A stretch of 64,000 bases of DNA from UBA2991 sp965221735 (GTDB lineage Bacteria; Chloroflexota; Dehalococcoidia; Tepidiformales; Tepidiformaceae). The stretch lies in NCBI GenBank assembly GCA_965221735.1, contig OZ244910.1, positions 2,418,001 through 2,482,000 on the forward strand. Reading direction: 5' to 3'. The position numbers and the translations under genes are program-made. The notes beneath the pieces were generated by a model. It worked only from the letters and a program-made list of their open reading frames with translations, had not been told where the DNA came from and made no database searches. This document shows, piece by piece, positions 43,506-51,545 of this stretch; within the stretch, counting starts at the first letter, position 1, and each line of letters begins with the position of its first letter.

Positions 43506-43834
43506 CGGGCGCGGCGCCGGCGAAGGCGGTCACGCACGTGGCGGCGCGCTTCTACCGGGCGAACACGCTCGACCTCGCGCTCGTGCCACTGCTGGAGGAG
43601 ACGGCCCGGTACGCCCGCGGGGCGGGCGACGGGTACTTCCTTGTCGTGCTGCTGGGAGAGCCAGGGACGGCGTACCCCCTCGACCTGGGATCGCCGAGCG
43701 TGTTCGACACGGAGTACCTCGCGGAGAAGTTCCACCTGGACCGTCGGGGCTACGGCTACACGCCGGAGGAGCTGTCGGTGGCGCTGCGGGAGGTGGCGGA
43801 GGACCTGGCGGCGGAGGGGGGCCTGGACCGATGA
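43502..43834 (+). CDS. Hypothetical protein in the trp operon
   Basis: A 110-residue soluble protein with no recognised family. It reads VTHVAARFYRANTLDLALVP, then DGYFLVVLLGEPGTAYPLDL and FHLDRRGYGYTPEELSVALR. It is overlapped by GTGA with the HAD gene and by ATGA with trpG, so it is certainly translated with them. No motifs suggest a function. Confidence 0.75.
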   Translation: MTGAAPAKAVTHVAARFYRANTLDLALVPLLEETARYARGAGDGYFLVVLLGEPGTAYPLDLGSPSVFDTEYLAEKFHLDRRGYGYTPEELSVALREVAEDLAAEGGLDR

Positions 43835-44415
43835 CGACGCTCCTGATCGATAACTACGACAGCTTCACCTACAACCTCTACCAGTACCTCTCGGAGCTGG
43901 GCGCGGAGATCGTCGTGCACCGGAACGACCAGGTGACGGTCGAGGAGTGCGCGGCCCTGGCGCCTGATCGGGTCGTGATCTCGCCGGGGCCGGGACGCCC
44001 CGCCGGAGCGGGCGTCTCGACGGCGGTCGTTCGGCGTTTCGCGGGGCGGACGCCGGTGCTGGGGGTCTGCCTCGGGCACCAGTGCATCTCGGAAGCGTTC
44101 GGCGGCGAGATCGTGGGGGCGGGCGAGATTAAGCACGGGAAGACGTCGTCGATCAGCCACGACGGACAGGGGGTGTTCGCGGGACTGCCGGATCCGTTCA
44201 CGGCGGTGCGCTACCACTCGCTGGCGGCGAACCCGGCCGAGTTGCCGTCGTCGCTGGAGGTCACGGCGCGGTCGGAGAGCGGCGTCATCATGGGGGTGCG
44301 ACACGAGCGCTTCACGGTCGAGGGGGTGCAGTTCCACCCGGAATCGATCGCGACGGAGCACGGGAAGGCGCTGCTGCAGAACTTCCTCGACCTGCAGGGA
44401 GGGACGTGGGACTGA
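43831..44415 (+). CDS. trpG: Anthranilate synthase glutamine amidotransferase component
   Basis: A 194-residue class I glutamine amidotransferase that supplies ammonia to TrpE. N-terminal LLIDNYDSFTYNLYQYLSEL, then ISPGPGRPAGAG, the catalytic Cys in VLGVCLGHQCI (about residue 83) and His-Glu in GVQFHPESIAT. TrpG and PabA are close relatives, and in many bacteria one protein serves both tryptophan and folate. Here a CADD-like enzyme may make the PabA role needless. Confidence 0.94.
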   Translation: MTTLLIDNYDSFTYNLYQYLSELGAEIVVHRNDQVTVEECAALAPDRVVISPGPGRPAGAGVSTAVVRRFAGRTPVLGVCLGHQCISEAFGGEIVGAGEIKHGKTSSISHDGQGVFAGLPDPFTAVRYHSLAANPAELPSSLEVTARSESGVIMGVRHERFTVEGVQFHPESIATEHGKALLQNFLDLQGGTWD

Positions 44416-45431
44416 TGACGGCGATACAGGCGGCCATCGGAGCACTGGTGGACGGGGGCGGCATCGAGCCGGAAGAGGCGGCGGCCGCGCTCGAGACGAT
44501 CATGTCGGGCGACGCGACCGAAGCGCAGATCGGGGCGTTCCTCGCGGGGATGCGGCTGCACGGCGAGACGCCCGAGGTCGTGGCGGCCTGCTGGGCGGTG
44601 ATGGAACGCCACGCGGAGCCGTGCGCGGCGGGCAACGTCGTCGACCTATGCGGGACGGGCGGGGACGGGGCGGACACGTTCAACGTGTCGACGGCAGCGG
44701 GGTTCGTCGTGGCGGGAGCGGGGGGGCGCGTGGCCAAGCACGGAAACCGGGCGGCGTCCTCGAACTGCGGCTCGGCGGACCTGCTGGAAGCGCTGGGCGC
44801 GCGCATCGACATCGGGGGCGAGGCAGTAGCGAAGGTGATCGAGGGATGTGGGTTCGGGTTCCTGTTCGCGCAGCGCTTCCACCCGGCGATGCGGCACGTG
44901 GGCGGACCGCGGCGGGAGCTGGGGACGCGCACCATCTTCAACGTGCTCGGGCCGATCTCGAACCCGGCCCAGCCACGCGCACAGCTGACGGGCGTGGGCT
45001 CAGCCCACCTTGGCCCCCTGTTCGCAGAAGCGTTTCGCATCCGCGGCCTCGATCGCGCGGTCATCGTGCACTCGGAGGACGGGCTCGACGAGATCAGTCC
45101 GGCGACCTCGACGCACGCCTGGATCCTGGAGGGAGGCGAGGTGCGGGAGAAGGAGCTGACGCCCGCCACGTTCGGGGTCGACGGGTGTTCGCTCGACGAG
45201 GTCGCGGGCGGCTCGCCGGAAGAGAACGCGGCGACGCTGCGGGCGGTGCTGGCGGGGCAGGGAGGACCGGTGGCGAACTTCATCACGCTAAACGCGGGGG
45301 CGGGGTGCTGGGCGGCGGGGCTGGCGAACAGCTTCGCGGAGGGGGCAGCGCTGGCCCGGGAGTCGCTGGAGTCGGGGCGGGCCCGCGTCGTGGCGGAGTC
45401 GTACGTGAGGCTGACGCAGGAGGTCGCGTGA
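44415..45431 (+). CDS. trpD: Anthranilate phosphoribosyltransferase
   Basis: About 338 residues. It joins anthranilate with phosphoribosyl pyrophosphate. Signature VVDLCGTGGDGADTFNVST (PRPP-binding GTGGD), VAKHGNRAASSNCGSADLLEALG, RFHPAMRHVGGPRRELGTRT and FNVLGPISNPAQP are all present. The ATG at 44415 shares one base with the trpG TGA (TGATG). The open frame begins 9 bases earlier, but the coupled ATG fits better. Confidence 0.95.
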   Translation: MTAIQAAIGALVDGGGIEPEEAAAALETIMSGDATEAQIGAFLAGMRLHGETPEVVAACWAVMERHAEPCAAGNVVDLCGTGGDGADTFNVSTAAGFVVAGAGGRVAKHGNRAASSNCGSADLLEALGARIDIGGEAVAKVIEGCGFGFLFAQRFHPAMRHVGGPRRELGTRTIFNVLGPISNPAQPRAQLTGVGSAHLGPLFAEAFRIRGLDRAVIVHSEDGLDEISPATSTHAWILEGGEVREKELTPATFGVDGCSLDEVAGGSPEENAATLRAVLAGQGGPVANFITLNAGAGCWAAGLANSFAEGAALARESLESGRARVVAESYVRLTQEVA

Positions 45432-46231
45432 GCTCGCCGAGCATCCTGGAGACGATCGTGGCGAAGCGCCGCGAGGATGTGGCCGAAGCGAAGGCCGCGG
45501 TTCCGATCGGCCAACTGCAGCGCGCAGCGAGCGCGGCGCCGCCGCCGATCGATTTCGTGGCGAGGCTGGCCGAGGCGCCACCGGCGGTGATCGCGGAGAT
45601 CAAGCGCGCCTCGCCGAGCAAGGGCGATATCGCTCCGGGGATGGACGCGGCCGAGCAGACGCTGCGCTACGCGCGGGGCGGCGCGGCCGGCATCTCGGTG
45701 CTGACGGAGCCGGCATGGTTCAAGGGGACGCTCGAGGACCTGCGGGGGGCGCGGGAGGCGCTGGAGGCGCTGGGCGCGGGGCGGCCGGGGTTGCTCCGCA
45801 AGGACTTCCTGATCGACGAGTACCAGCTGCTGGAGGCGCGAGCCTACGGGGCGGATGCGGTGCTGCTGATCGTGGCCTGCCTCGACGACGCCGCTCTGAC
45901 GCGCCTGCTGGCATGCTCGCGGGAACTCGGGATGGAGGCGCTGGTCGAGGTGAACAGCGCCGAGGAGATGGAGCGCGCGGGGGCGGTGGGGGCGCGGCTG
46001 GTGGGAATCAACAACCGCGACCTGCGCAGCTTCGATGTCGACCTGGGGACGACGGACCGGCTGGCGGGGGGCGCGCCCGAGAAGGCGCTGCTGGCGGCCC
46101 TGAGCGGCATCAGCACGCGCGAGGACGTCGAGCGCTTCGAGGGGGTGGGGGCGAAGGCGGTGCTGGTGGGCGAGGCGCTCATGCGGGCGGGAGATCCGGC
46201 GGCGATGATCGCGGAGCTGCGGGGACGATGA
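45428..46231 (+). CDS. trpC: Indole-3-glycerol phosphate synthase
   Basis: A 267-residue TIM barrel that closes the indole ring. Visible are ILETIVAKRREDVAEAK, VIAEIKRASPSKGDI with the catalytic Lys, ISVLTEPAWFKGTLEDL, LRKDFLIDEYQLLEARAYGA, VGINNRDLRSFDVDL and AALSGISTREDV. Monofunctional: TrpF is a separate gene. GTG start overlapping the trpD stop (GTGA). Confidence 0.95.
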   Translation: MSSPSILETIVAKRREDVAEAKAAVPIGQLQRAASAAPPPIDFVARLAEAPPAVIAEIKRASPSKGDIAPGMDAAEQTLRYARGGAAGISVLTEPAWFKGTLEDLRGAREALEALGAGRPGLLRKDFLIDEYQLLEARAYGADAVLLIVACLDDAALTRLLACSRELGMEALVEVNSAEEMERAGAVGARLVGINNRDLRSFDVDLGTTDRLAGGAPEKALLAALSGISTREDVERFEGVGAKAVLVGEALMRAGDPAAMIAELRGR

Positions 46232-46965
46232 CGCGGGTCAAGATTTGCGGCGTGCGCGACGCGGACACGGCGCGCGAGGCGGTGAAGGCAGGCGCCGACT
46301 TCATCGGGTTGATGTTCGCCGAGTCGCGGCGGCAGGTCACACCGCAGCAGTGCTACGACATCATCGAGGCGGTGCGGGAGACGCGGCGGAGCCCCGAGGT
46401 GGCACGGATCGAGGGGCCGGGGCGGGGGGAGGTGCGAGGCGCGAGCTGGTTCGGGGCGTGGAACGAGGCGATCGACGACGCGCTGGCGCGCTGGAAACCG
46501 CTCATCGTGGGCGTGTTCGCCGACCAGGAGGTCGAGGACGCGAATGAGATCGCGGAGGCGGCGGGACTGGAGCTGATCCAGCTCTCGGGCGGGGAGGACG
46601 AGTCGTTTGTGCGGCAGGTCCGCCCGCCCGTGCTCAAGGCGATCCACGTGCACCCGGAGACGACGGCCGAGGACGTGATCGACACCGCAACGCCGGGCGT
46701 GGCGGCAGGCATCATGCTCGACACCGGAAAGGCGGCGGCGCGCGGCGGCACGGGCGAGACGTTCGACTGGGATGTCGCGGCCGAGGTGGGGCGCCGGCTG
46801 CCGCTGATGCTGGCGGGCGGGCTCTCGCCCGAGAACGTGGCGGACGCCGTGGGAGCGGTCGACCCGTGGGCGGTCGACGTCTCCAGCGGCGTCGAGACGG
46901 ACGGAATCAAGGACATCGAGAAGGTGCGCGCGTTCATCCGCGCGGCGAAGGGGTCAGGACGATGA
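46228..46965 (+). CDS. trpF: Phosphoribosylanthranilate isomerase
   Basis: A 245-residue TIM barrel, longer than the usual 200-210. The catalytic Cys is in VKICGVRDADTAREA and the general acid Asp is in IMLDTGKAAARGGTGETFDW. LAGGLSPENVADAV and GVDVSSGVE-like DVSSGVETDGIKD bind phosphate. The extra length is an insertion of about 35-40 residues after QQCYDIIEAVRE (RRSPEVARIEGPGRGEV through NEAIDDALARWK), before the strand IVGVFADQ. Overlaps trpC and trpB by 4 bp each. Confidence 0.93.
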   Translation: MTRVKICGVRDADTAREAVKAGADFIGLMFAESRRQVTPQQCYDIIEAVRETRRSPEVARIEGPGRGEVRGASWFGAWNEAIDDALARWKPLIVGVFADQEVEDANEIAEAAGLELIQLSGGEDESFVRQVRPPVLKAIHVHPETTAEDVIDTATPGVAAGIMLDTGKAAARGGTGETFDWDVAAEVGRRLPLMLAGGLSPENVADAVGAVDPWAVDVSSGVETDGIKDIEKVRAFIRAAKGSGR

Positions 46966-48161
46966 GCACGGAAACAAGGAGCGACCTCGCGCCGCGTTTC
47001 GGGGAGTTCGGCGGGCGCTACATTCCCGAGGTGCTGGTGGCAGCGCACGAGGAGCTTGAAGCGGCCTACAACGCGGCCAGGATCGATCCCGCATTCACCC
47101 AGGAACTGGCGAAGCTCCAGCGCCACTACGCGGGGCGGCCGACGCCGCTCTACCTCGCAGAGCGACTGACCGAGGAGGTCGGCGGTGCGCGTATCTGGCT
47201 GAAGCGGGAAGACCTGGCGCATACGGGCGCGCACAAGATCAACAACGCGCTGGGGCAGGCGCTGCTGGCGAAACGGATCGGGAAGCCGCGCATCATCGCG
47301 GAGACGGGAGCGGGGCAGCACGGCGTGGCGACGGCGACGGTGTGCGCGAAGCTGAACCTCGAGTGCGTGGTCTACATGGGCACGGAGGACATCCGGCGGC
47401 AGTCGCTGAACGTGTTCCGCATGAAGATGCTGGGCGCGGAAGTCGTGCCGGTGGACTCGGGCAGCCGCACGCTGAAGGACGCGATCAACGAGGCGATGCG
47501 GGACTGGGTCACAAACGTGCGCACGACGCACTACCTGATCGGCTCGGCGATCGGGCCGCACCCGTTCCCGACCATGGTGCGGGACTTCCAGGCAGTCATC
47601 GGCAAGGAGGCGCGTGACCAGATGCTGGAGCAGGCGGGACGCCTGCCGGACGTCGCCGTCGCCTGCGTGGGCGGCGGGAGCAACGCCATCGGACTGTTCC
47701 ACCCGTTCATCGACGACCCGGTGCGGCTGGTGGGGGTGGAGGCCGCCGGTGAAGGCCTGTCGGCTCCGGGGCGGAACGCGGCGACGCTGGTCGCCGGGAG
47801 CCCGGGAGTGCTGCACGGGACGCGCACGTACCTGCTGCAGGACGAGGCAGGACAGATCCTCGACACGCACAGCATCTCGGCGGGGCTCGACTATCCGGGG
47901 GTCGGGCCGGAGCACTCGTGGCTGAAGACGAGCGAGCGGGCGGAGTACATCGCTGCGGACGACGCGGAGGCGCTGGAAGGGTTCCAGCGGCTGACGCGGA
48001 GCGAGGGGATCATCCCGGCGCTGGAGCCGGCGCACGCGATCCTGCCGGCGATCCGGCTGGCGGAGGAGCTGGGCGAAGGCGGTGACGTGCTGATCGGCTT
48101 GAGCGGCCGCGGCGACAAGGACATGCACACGGTCGCCGAGGCGCTGGGCGTCACGCTCTGA
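46962..48161 (+). CDS. trpB: Tryptophan synthase beta chain
   Basis: A 399-residue PLP enzyme of the TrpB1 type, which condenses indole with serine. FGEFGGRYIPEVL at the N-terminus, the PLP lysine in LAHTGAHKINNALGQALL, ETGAGQHGVATATVCA, the Gly-rich phosphate site VGGGSNAIG and C-terminal IGLSGRGDKDMHTV are all present. In most genomes trpA follows directly; here a CPBP protease gene comes between. Confidence 0.96.
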   Translation: MSTETRSDLAPRFGEFGGRYIPEVLVAAHEELEAAYNAARIDPAFTQELAKLQRHYAGRPTPLYLAERLTEEVGGARIWLKREDLAHTGAHKINNALGQALLAKRIGKPRIIAETGAGQHGVATATVCAKLNLECVVYMGTEDIRRQSLNVFRMKMLGAEVVPVDSGSRTLKDAINEAMRDWVTNVRTTHYLIGSAIGPHPFPTMVRDFQAVIGKEARDQMLEQAGRLPDVAVACVGGGSNAIGLFHPFIDDPVRLVGVEAAGEGLSAPGRNAATLVAGSPGVLHGTRTYLLQDEAGQILDTHSISAGLDYPGVGPEHSWLKTSERAEYIAADDAEALEGFQRLTRSEGIIPALEPAHAILPAIRLAEELGEGGDVLIGLSGRGDKDMHTVAEALGVTL

Positions 48162-48175
48162 GCGCGCAGGTCGCG

Positions 48176-49003
48176 ATGCCGGAGCCCGTCGGGGGGCGGC
48201 GAGGGGCCCTGCCCTGGGGACCGCCCCAGGTGGTGTTCGGGATACTCGGGGGACTGGCGGCGCTCGCGGTCACGCTCCTGCTCTCCGCGCTCGTCATCGA
48301 GACCCTCGGCGAGTCGCGGGACGTCGGCGATGTGTTCGTAAAGGCACGCGAGGTCGCCGCCTACGCCGACGAGCGGCTGGCGGCGGCGGCGAAGGGCGCC
48401 GAGCTGCCCGAACCTCCCCAGGTCCGCGGCGACCAGGCGGCGCTCTCGCTGACGCTCATCATCACGCTTGGGCTCCAGGCGGCGTTCGTGGGTGTGGTGC
48501 TGGGGGTCACGCGGCACAACATGGGGGAGCTGGCGCAGCGACTGAGGCTGACGCGGTTCAGCGCCTTCGGGCTGTGGCGACCGGCGCTGGCGGTCATTGG
48601 CTGCTACGTGATGGTGGCGGTGTACGCGGCGATCGTGAACGCCCTCGACATCGGGGCGCTGCAGCCGGAGAGCACCGTGCCCTTCGAGGTGCTGCGCCAC
48701 CCGATGACGATCGTCCTGACGGGGATTGCCGTGATCGTGACGGCGCCGCTCTCGGAAGAGATCTTCTACCGGGGGCTCATCTTCGGGGGATTGCAGCGAT
48801 GGGGGTTCTGGCCGGCGGCGCTGATCTCGGGCGCGGTCTTCAGCGGGGTGCACCTGGACCCGGGAAGCCTGATTCCATTCTTTATCATCGGCGTGGTGCT
48901 CGCGTGGCTGTTCTGGCGGCGCGGGAATCTCTGGGAGAGCGTGGCGTTCCACGTGCTGTTCAACGCGGCCAGCTTCTCCCTGCTGCTGGTAACGGAGGCG
49001 TAG
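48176..49003 (+). CDS. CPBP-family intramembrane metalloprotease
   Basis: A 275-residue membrane protein with about seven hydrophobic segments. The Abi/CPBP motifs are TAPLSEEIFYRGLIFGGL (EExxxR, about residue 197), FSGVHLDPGSLIPFF (FxxxH) and the final VAFHVLFNAASF. Relatives are Rce1-type prenyl-protein proteases and bacteriocin-immunity proteins. It lies between trpB (14 bp before) and trpA (3 bp after), an unusual place; its part in tryptophan synthesis, if any, is unknown. Confidence 0.87.
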   Translation: MPEPVGGRRGALPWGPPQVVFGILGGLAALAVTLLLSALVIETLGESRDVGDVFVKAREVAAYADERLAAAAKGAELPEPPQVRGDQAALSLTLIITLGLQAAFVGVVLGVTRHNMGELAQRLRLTRFSAFGLWRPALAVIGCYVMVAVYAAIVNALDIGALQPESTVPFEVLRHPMTIVLTGIAVIVTAPLSEEIFYRGLIFGGLQRWGFWPAALISGAVFSGVHLDPGSLIPFFIIGVVLAWLFWRRGNLWESVAFHVLFNAASFSLLLVTEA

Positions 49004-49006
49004 CGG

Positions 49007-49810
49007 ATGTCGGAACGGTTGCGGGCGCGGTTCGCACAGGCGAACGGCGAGGGTCGGGCGGCGTTCGTGGGGTACGTGATGGCGGGGTTCCCCGACCCAG
49101 GCCAGACGGTACCGCTGCTGCTGGGGCTGGAGGCGGGAGGCACGGACGTGATCGAGCTTGGCGTGCCGTTCACGGACCCGCTGGCCGACGGGGCCACGAT
49201 CCAGCGCGCGAACGAGGTGGCGGTGGCGGCGGGGGTCACGTTCGCCGACTGTCTCGGGATGGTGCGGGAGGCGCGGACGCAGGGGCTGTCGATCCCGCTG
49301 GTCCTGATGGGATACGACAACCCCCTGCTGGCCTACGGCGAGGAACGGGCGGCGGCGGACGCGGCGGCGGCGGGCGCGGACGGCTTCATCGTGGTGGACC
49401 TGCCGCCCGACGAGGCGGGGACGTTCCGGCAGGCGTGCGCGGCGAACGGCGTGAGCTTCGTGCCGCTGGTCGCGCCGACGACGGCGGAGGAGCGGATGGG
49501 GGATGTCGCGGCGGTGGCAGACTCGTTCATCTACTGCGTGAGCGTGACGGCGACGACGGGAGGGGCGGAGGTACCGGAGGAGGTCGGTGACCTCGTCGCG
49601 ACGATCCGGCGGCACACGGAGCTGCCGATCGCGGTGGGGTTCGGGGTCTCGACGGAGGAGCAGGTGGCACGGGTGGGGCGGGTGGCGGAGGGCGTGATCG
49701 TCGGCTCTGCTATCATCGCGGCCATCGAAGGGGGGAGCGTCGAGGGCTGCGTCGACCGCGTCCGTTCGTACGTCGAACGGGTTACGGGGCGCAGCGGAGC
49801 GGGCGCATAG
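49007..49810 (+). CDS. trpA: Tryptophan synthase alpha chain
   Basis: A 267-residue TIM barrel that releases indole from indole-3-glycerol phosphate. Catalytic Glu and Asp lie in DVIELGVPFTDPLADGATIQ (about residues 45-64). GYVMAGFPDPGQT at the N-terminus and PIAVGFGVSTEEQV near the C-terminus fit the family. The common motif MGYYNP is MGYDNP here. Three bp downstream of the CPBP gene. Confidence 0.95.
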   Translation: MSERLRARFAQANGEGRAAFVGYVMAGFPDPGQTVPLLLGLEAGGTDVIELGVPFTDPLADGATIQRANEVAVAAGVTFADCLGMVREARTQGLSIPLVLMGYDNPLLAYGEERAAADAAAAGADGFIVVDLPPDEAGTFRQACAANGVSFVPLVAPTTAEERMGDVAAVADSFIYCVSVTATTGGAEVPEEVGDLVATIRRHTELPIAVGFGVSTEEQVARVGRVAEGVIVGSAIIAAIEGGSVEGCVDRVRSYVERVTGRSGAGA

Positions 49811-49833
49811 CTGGTCCCCCGGGAGTGACATTG

Positions 49834-50229
49834 ATGGCGGTTCGCGGCATCCGCGGAGCGATCACGGTTGGCGACAACGACCGCGAGGCGATCCTCGACG
49901 GCACGCGCGAACTGCTTGAGGCGATGGTCGAGGCGAACGGCGTGGAGGCGGACGACATCGCCTCCTGCCACTTCACGACCTCGCCCGACCTGAACGCCGA
50001 GTTCCCGGCGGAGGCGACCCGCCGGCTGGAGGGGTGGAAATACGTGCCTCTGCTGTGCGGGCACGAGATGAACGTCCCGGGATCGATGCAGAAGTGCGTG
50101 CGCATCCTGCTGCACGTGAACACCGAGGCGGCTCCGCAGGACATCCAGCACATCTACCTTCGTGACGCGGTACGACTACGAACGGACCTGACGTCGGCGA
50201 ACGGAGCAGAGTCGCCGGCGGGAGAGTGA
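49834..50229 (+). CDS. aroH: Chorismate mutase, AroH type
   Basis: About 131 residues, trimeric AroH-fold chorismate mutase that sends chorismate toward phenylalanine and tyrosine. Family features: VRGIRGAITVGDNDREAIL, TSPDLNAEFPAEATRRL, VPLLCGHEMNVPGSMQKCVR and ILLHVNTEAAPQDIQHIYLRDAVRLRTDL. The ATG at 49834 is preferred to the GTG at 49825 because GGGAG then lies 8 bases away. As the last gene of the trp operon it places the competing branch under the same Trp T-box. Confidence 0.94.
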   Translation: MAVRGIRGAITVGDNDREAILDGTRELLEAMVEANGVEADDIASCHFTTSPDLNAEFPAEATRRLEGWKYVPLLCGHEMNVPGSMQKCVRILLHVNTEAAPQDIQHIYLRDAVRLRTDLTSANGAESPAGE

Positions 50230-50383
50230 GGCGCCTTCGCGCTTTGCCGTAGGCGCGAGCCGCGAGATCATGCAATCCGCTCGCCAAGACGCTGCAGTCG
50301 AGCACACGGCCCCGGAGTCGGGGCCGGGGCAGCGGGACGAGTCGGTACGAGGCGCACTGGCGGGAAGCGGCCTTCGGGAGGCC

Positions 50384-51106
50384 ATGCACGAGATCCGCCT
50401 GCCGACGTTCGAGGGCCCCCTGGACCTTCTGCTGACGCTGATCCAGCGTCGCGACCTCGACATCACGACGGTGTCGCTGGTGGCGGTTGCCGACCAGTAC
50501 CTGGAAGCCGTCCACGCCGACGACTCGCTGGACGCGGGGGCGCTGGCGGAGTTCGTTTCGATCGGGGCCAAGCTGCTGCAACTGAAGTCGCGCGCGCTGC
50601 TGCCGGGACGGGACGAGGACGAAGAGGAGCCCGAGGAAGAGGATCCGGGCGAGGAGCTGGTGGCGCTGCTGCTCGAGTACCAGCGCTACCGGGAGGCGGC
50701 GGATGCGCTGGGGGAGCGGATGCAAGCAGGGTGGCGCACCTATCCACGGGGCGCGCCACCGCCGGAGCCGCCCGAGGGGAACGCCCTCGACGGCGTGACA
50801 CTGGACGCGCTCTACGCGGTGATGATGGAAGTTCTGGAGCGGATGCCGGAGGAGCCCGACGGCACGGTCGAGCGCAGCGACGTGAGCCTGGCGGACCAGA
50901 TCGCGATGCTGGAGGGGCGGCTGCGCGGGCGGGGGCGATCGTTCTCGTTCCGGCAGGTGATCGAGTCCTGCACGTCGCGGGTCGAGTTGGTGGTGACGTT
51001 CATCGCGCTGCTGGAGCTGTTGAAGCGGGGAACGTGCGAGGTGGAGCAGTCGCAGGCGTGGGGGGACATCCGCGTGCGGGCGCTGGTTCAGAAAGCGGCG
51101 AGCTGA
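50384..51106 (+). CDS. scpA: Segregation and condensation protein A
   Basis: About 240 residues, the kleisin that bridges the SMC heads. The N-terminal family block is HEIRLPTFEGPLDLLLTLI and RRDLDITTVSLVAVADQYLE. A Glu-rich linker follows (near residue 115), and a C-terminal winged helix ends RGTCEVEQSQAWGDIRV. ATG 50384 gives the family N-terminus and has GGGAGG just upstream, although very close; the frame is open back to 50270. scpB, the usual next gene, is absent here. Confidence 0.92.
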   Translation: MHEIRLPTFEGPLDLLLTLIQRRDLDITTVSLVAVADQYLEAVHADDSLDAGALAEFVSIGAKLLQLKSRALLPGRDEDEEEPEEEDPGEELVALLLEYQRYREAADALGERMQAGWRTYPRGAPPPEPPEGNALDGVTLDALYAVMMEVLERMPEEPDGTVERSDVSLADQIAMLEGRLRGRGRSFSFRQVIESCTSRVELVVTFIALLELLKRGTCEVEQSQAWGDIRVRALVQKAAS

Positions 51107-51474
51107 CGCTGTAGGCGACGCTGCCACAGGGTCGCGACAAGAGTCCCGAAGAGCAGGCCACCAACGGCCCCGACTGCGTCGAAGAGGATGTCGTTGGGGT
51201 CGGCGGAGCGGTAGGGAAGGAAGGACTGGTACCACTCCTGCACACCGCCCACGAGCAGGGCGACCCCCAGGATGGGCACGAAGAGGACGGGCGCGGGAAG
51301 GCGCGGAAGCACGGCTCGGGCCAAACTGAGCAGGATGAGCACGAAGACGGCGTACTGGATGGCGTGGACGGCGTTCGCGAGCGCCCCGCTGGAGGGGCCC
51401 TGCGGGCTGGGCGTGCTCGCCAGCCCGACCATGACGCCGAGCCAGAGGAGCGCCAGCAAGAGCCGGAGGCGCAT
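51088..51474 (-). CDS. VanZ-like family membrane protein
   Basis: About 128 residues with four hydrophobic segments. The VanZ-like pattern is a Ser-Thr-Pro after the first helix (LASTPSPQG), QYAVFVLILLSLA, GGVQEWYQSFLPYRSADPNDILFDAVGAVGGLLFG. The EWxQ and DxxxDxxxN-like (ADPNDILFDAVG) motif is conserved in the family; function unknown outside glycopeptide resistance. It converges on scpA, with an 18-bp overlap of the two coding ends. Confidence 0.85.
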   Translation of the reverse strand: MRLRLLLALLWLGVMVGLASTPSPQGPSSGALANAVHAIQYAVFVLILLSLARAVLPRLPAPVLFVPILGVALLVGGVQEWYQSFLPYRSADPNDILFDAVGAVGGLLFGTLVATLWQRRLQRQLAAF

Positions 51475-51545
51475 GTGGCTAGTGTAGCTGGCGGCATCGT
51501 GCGAGAGTGGGGAGCAGGGGGGCCGGGGCGTCCCTCGCGAGAGCC

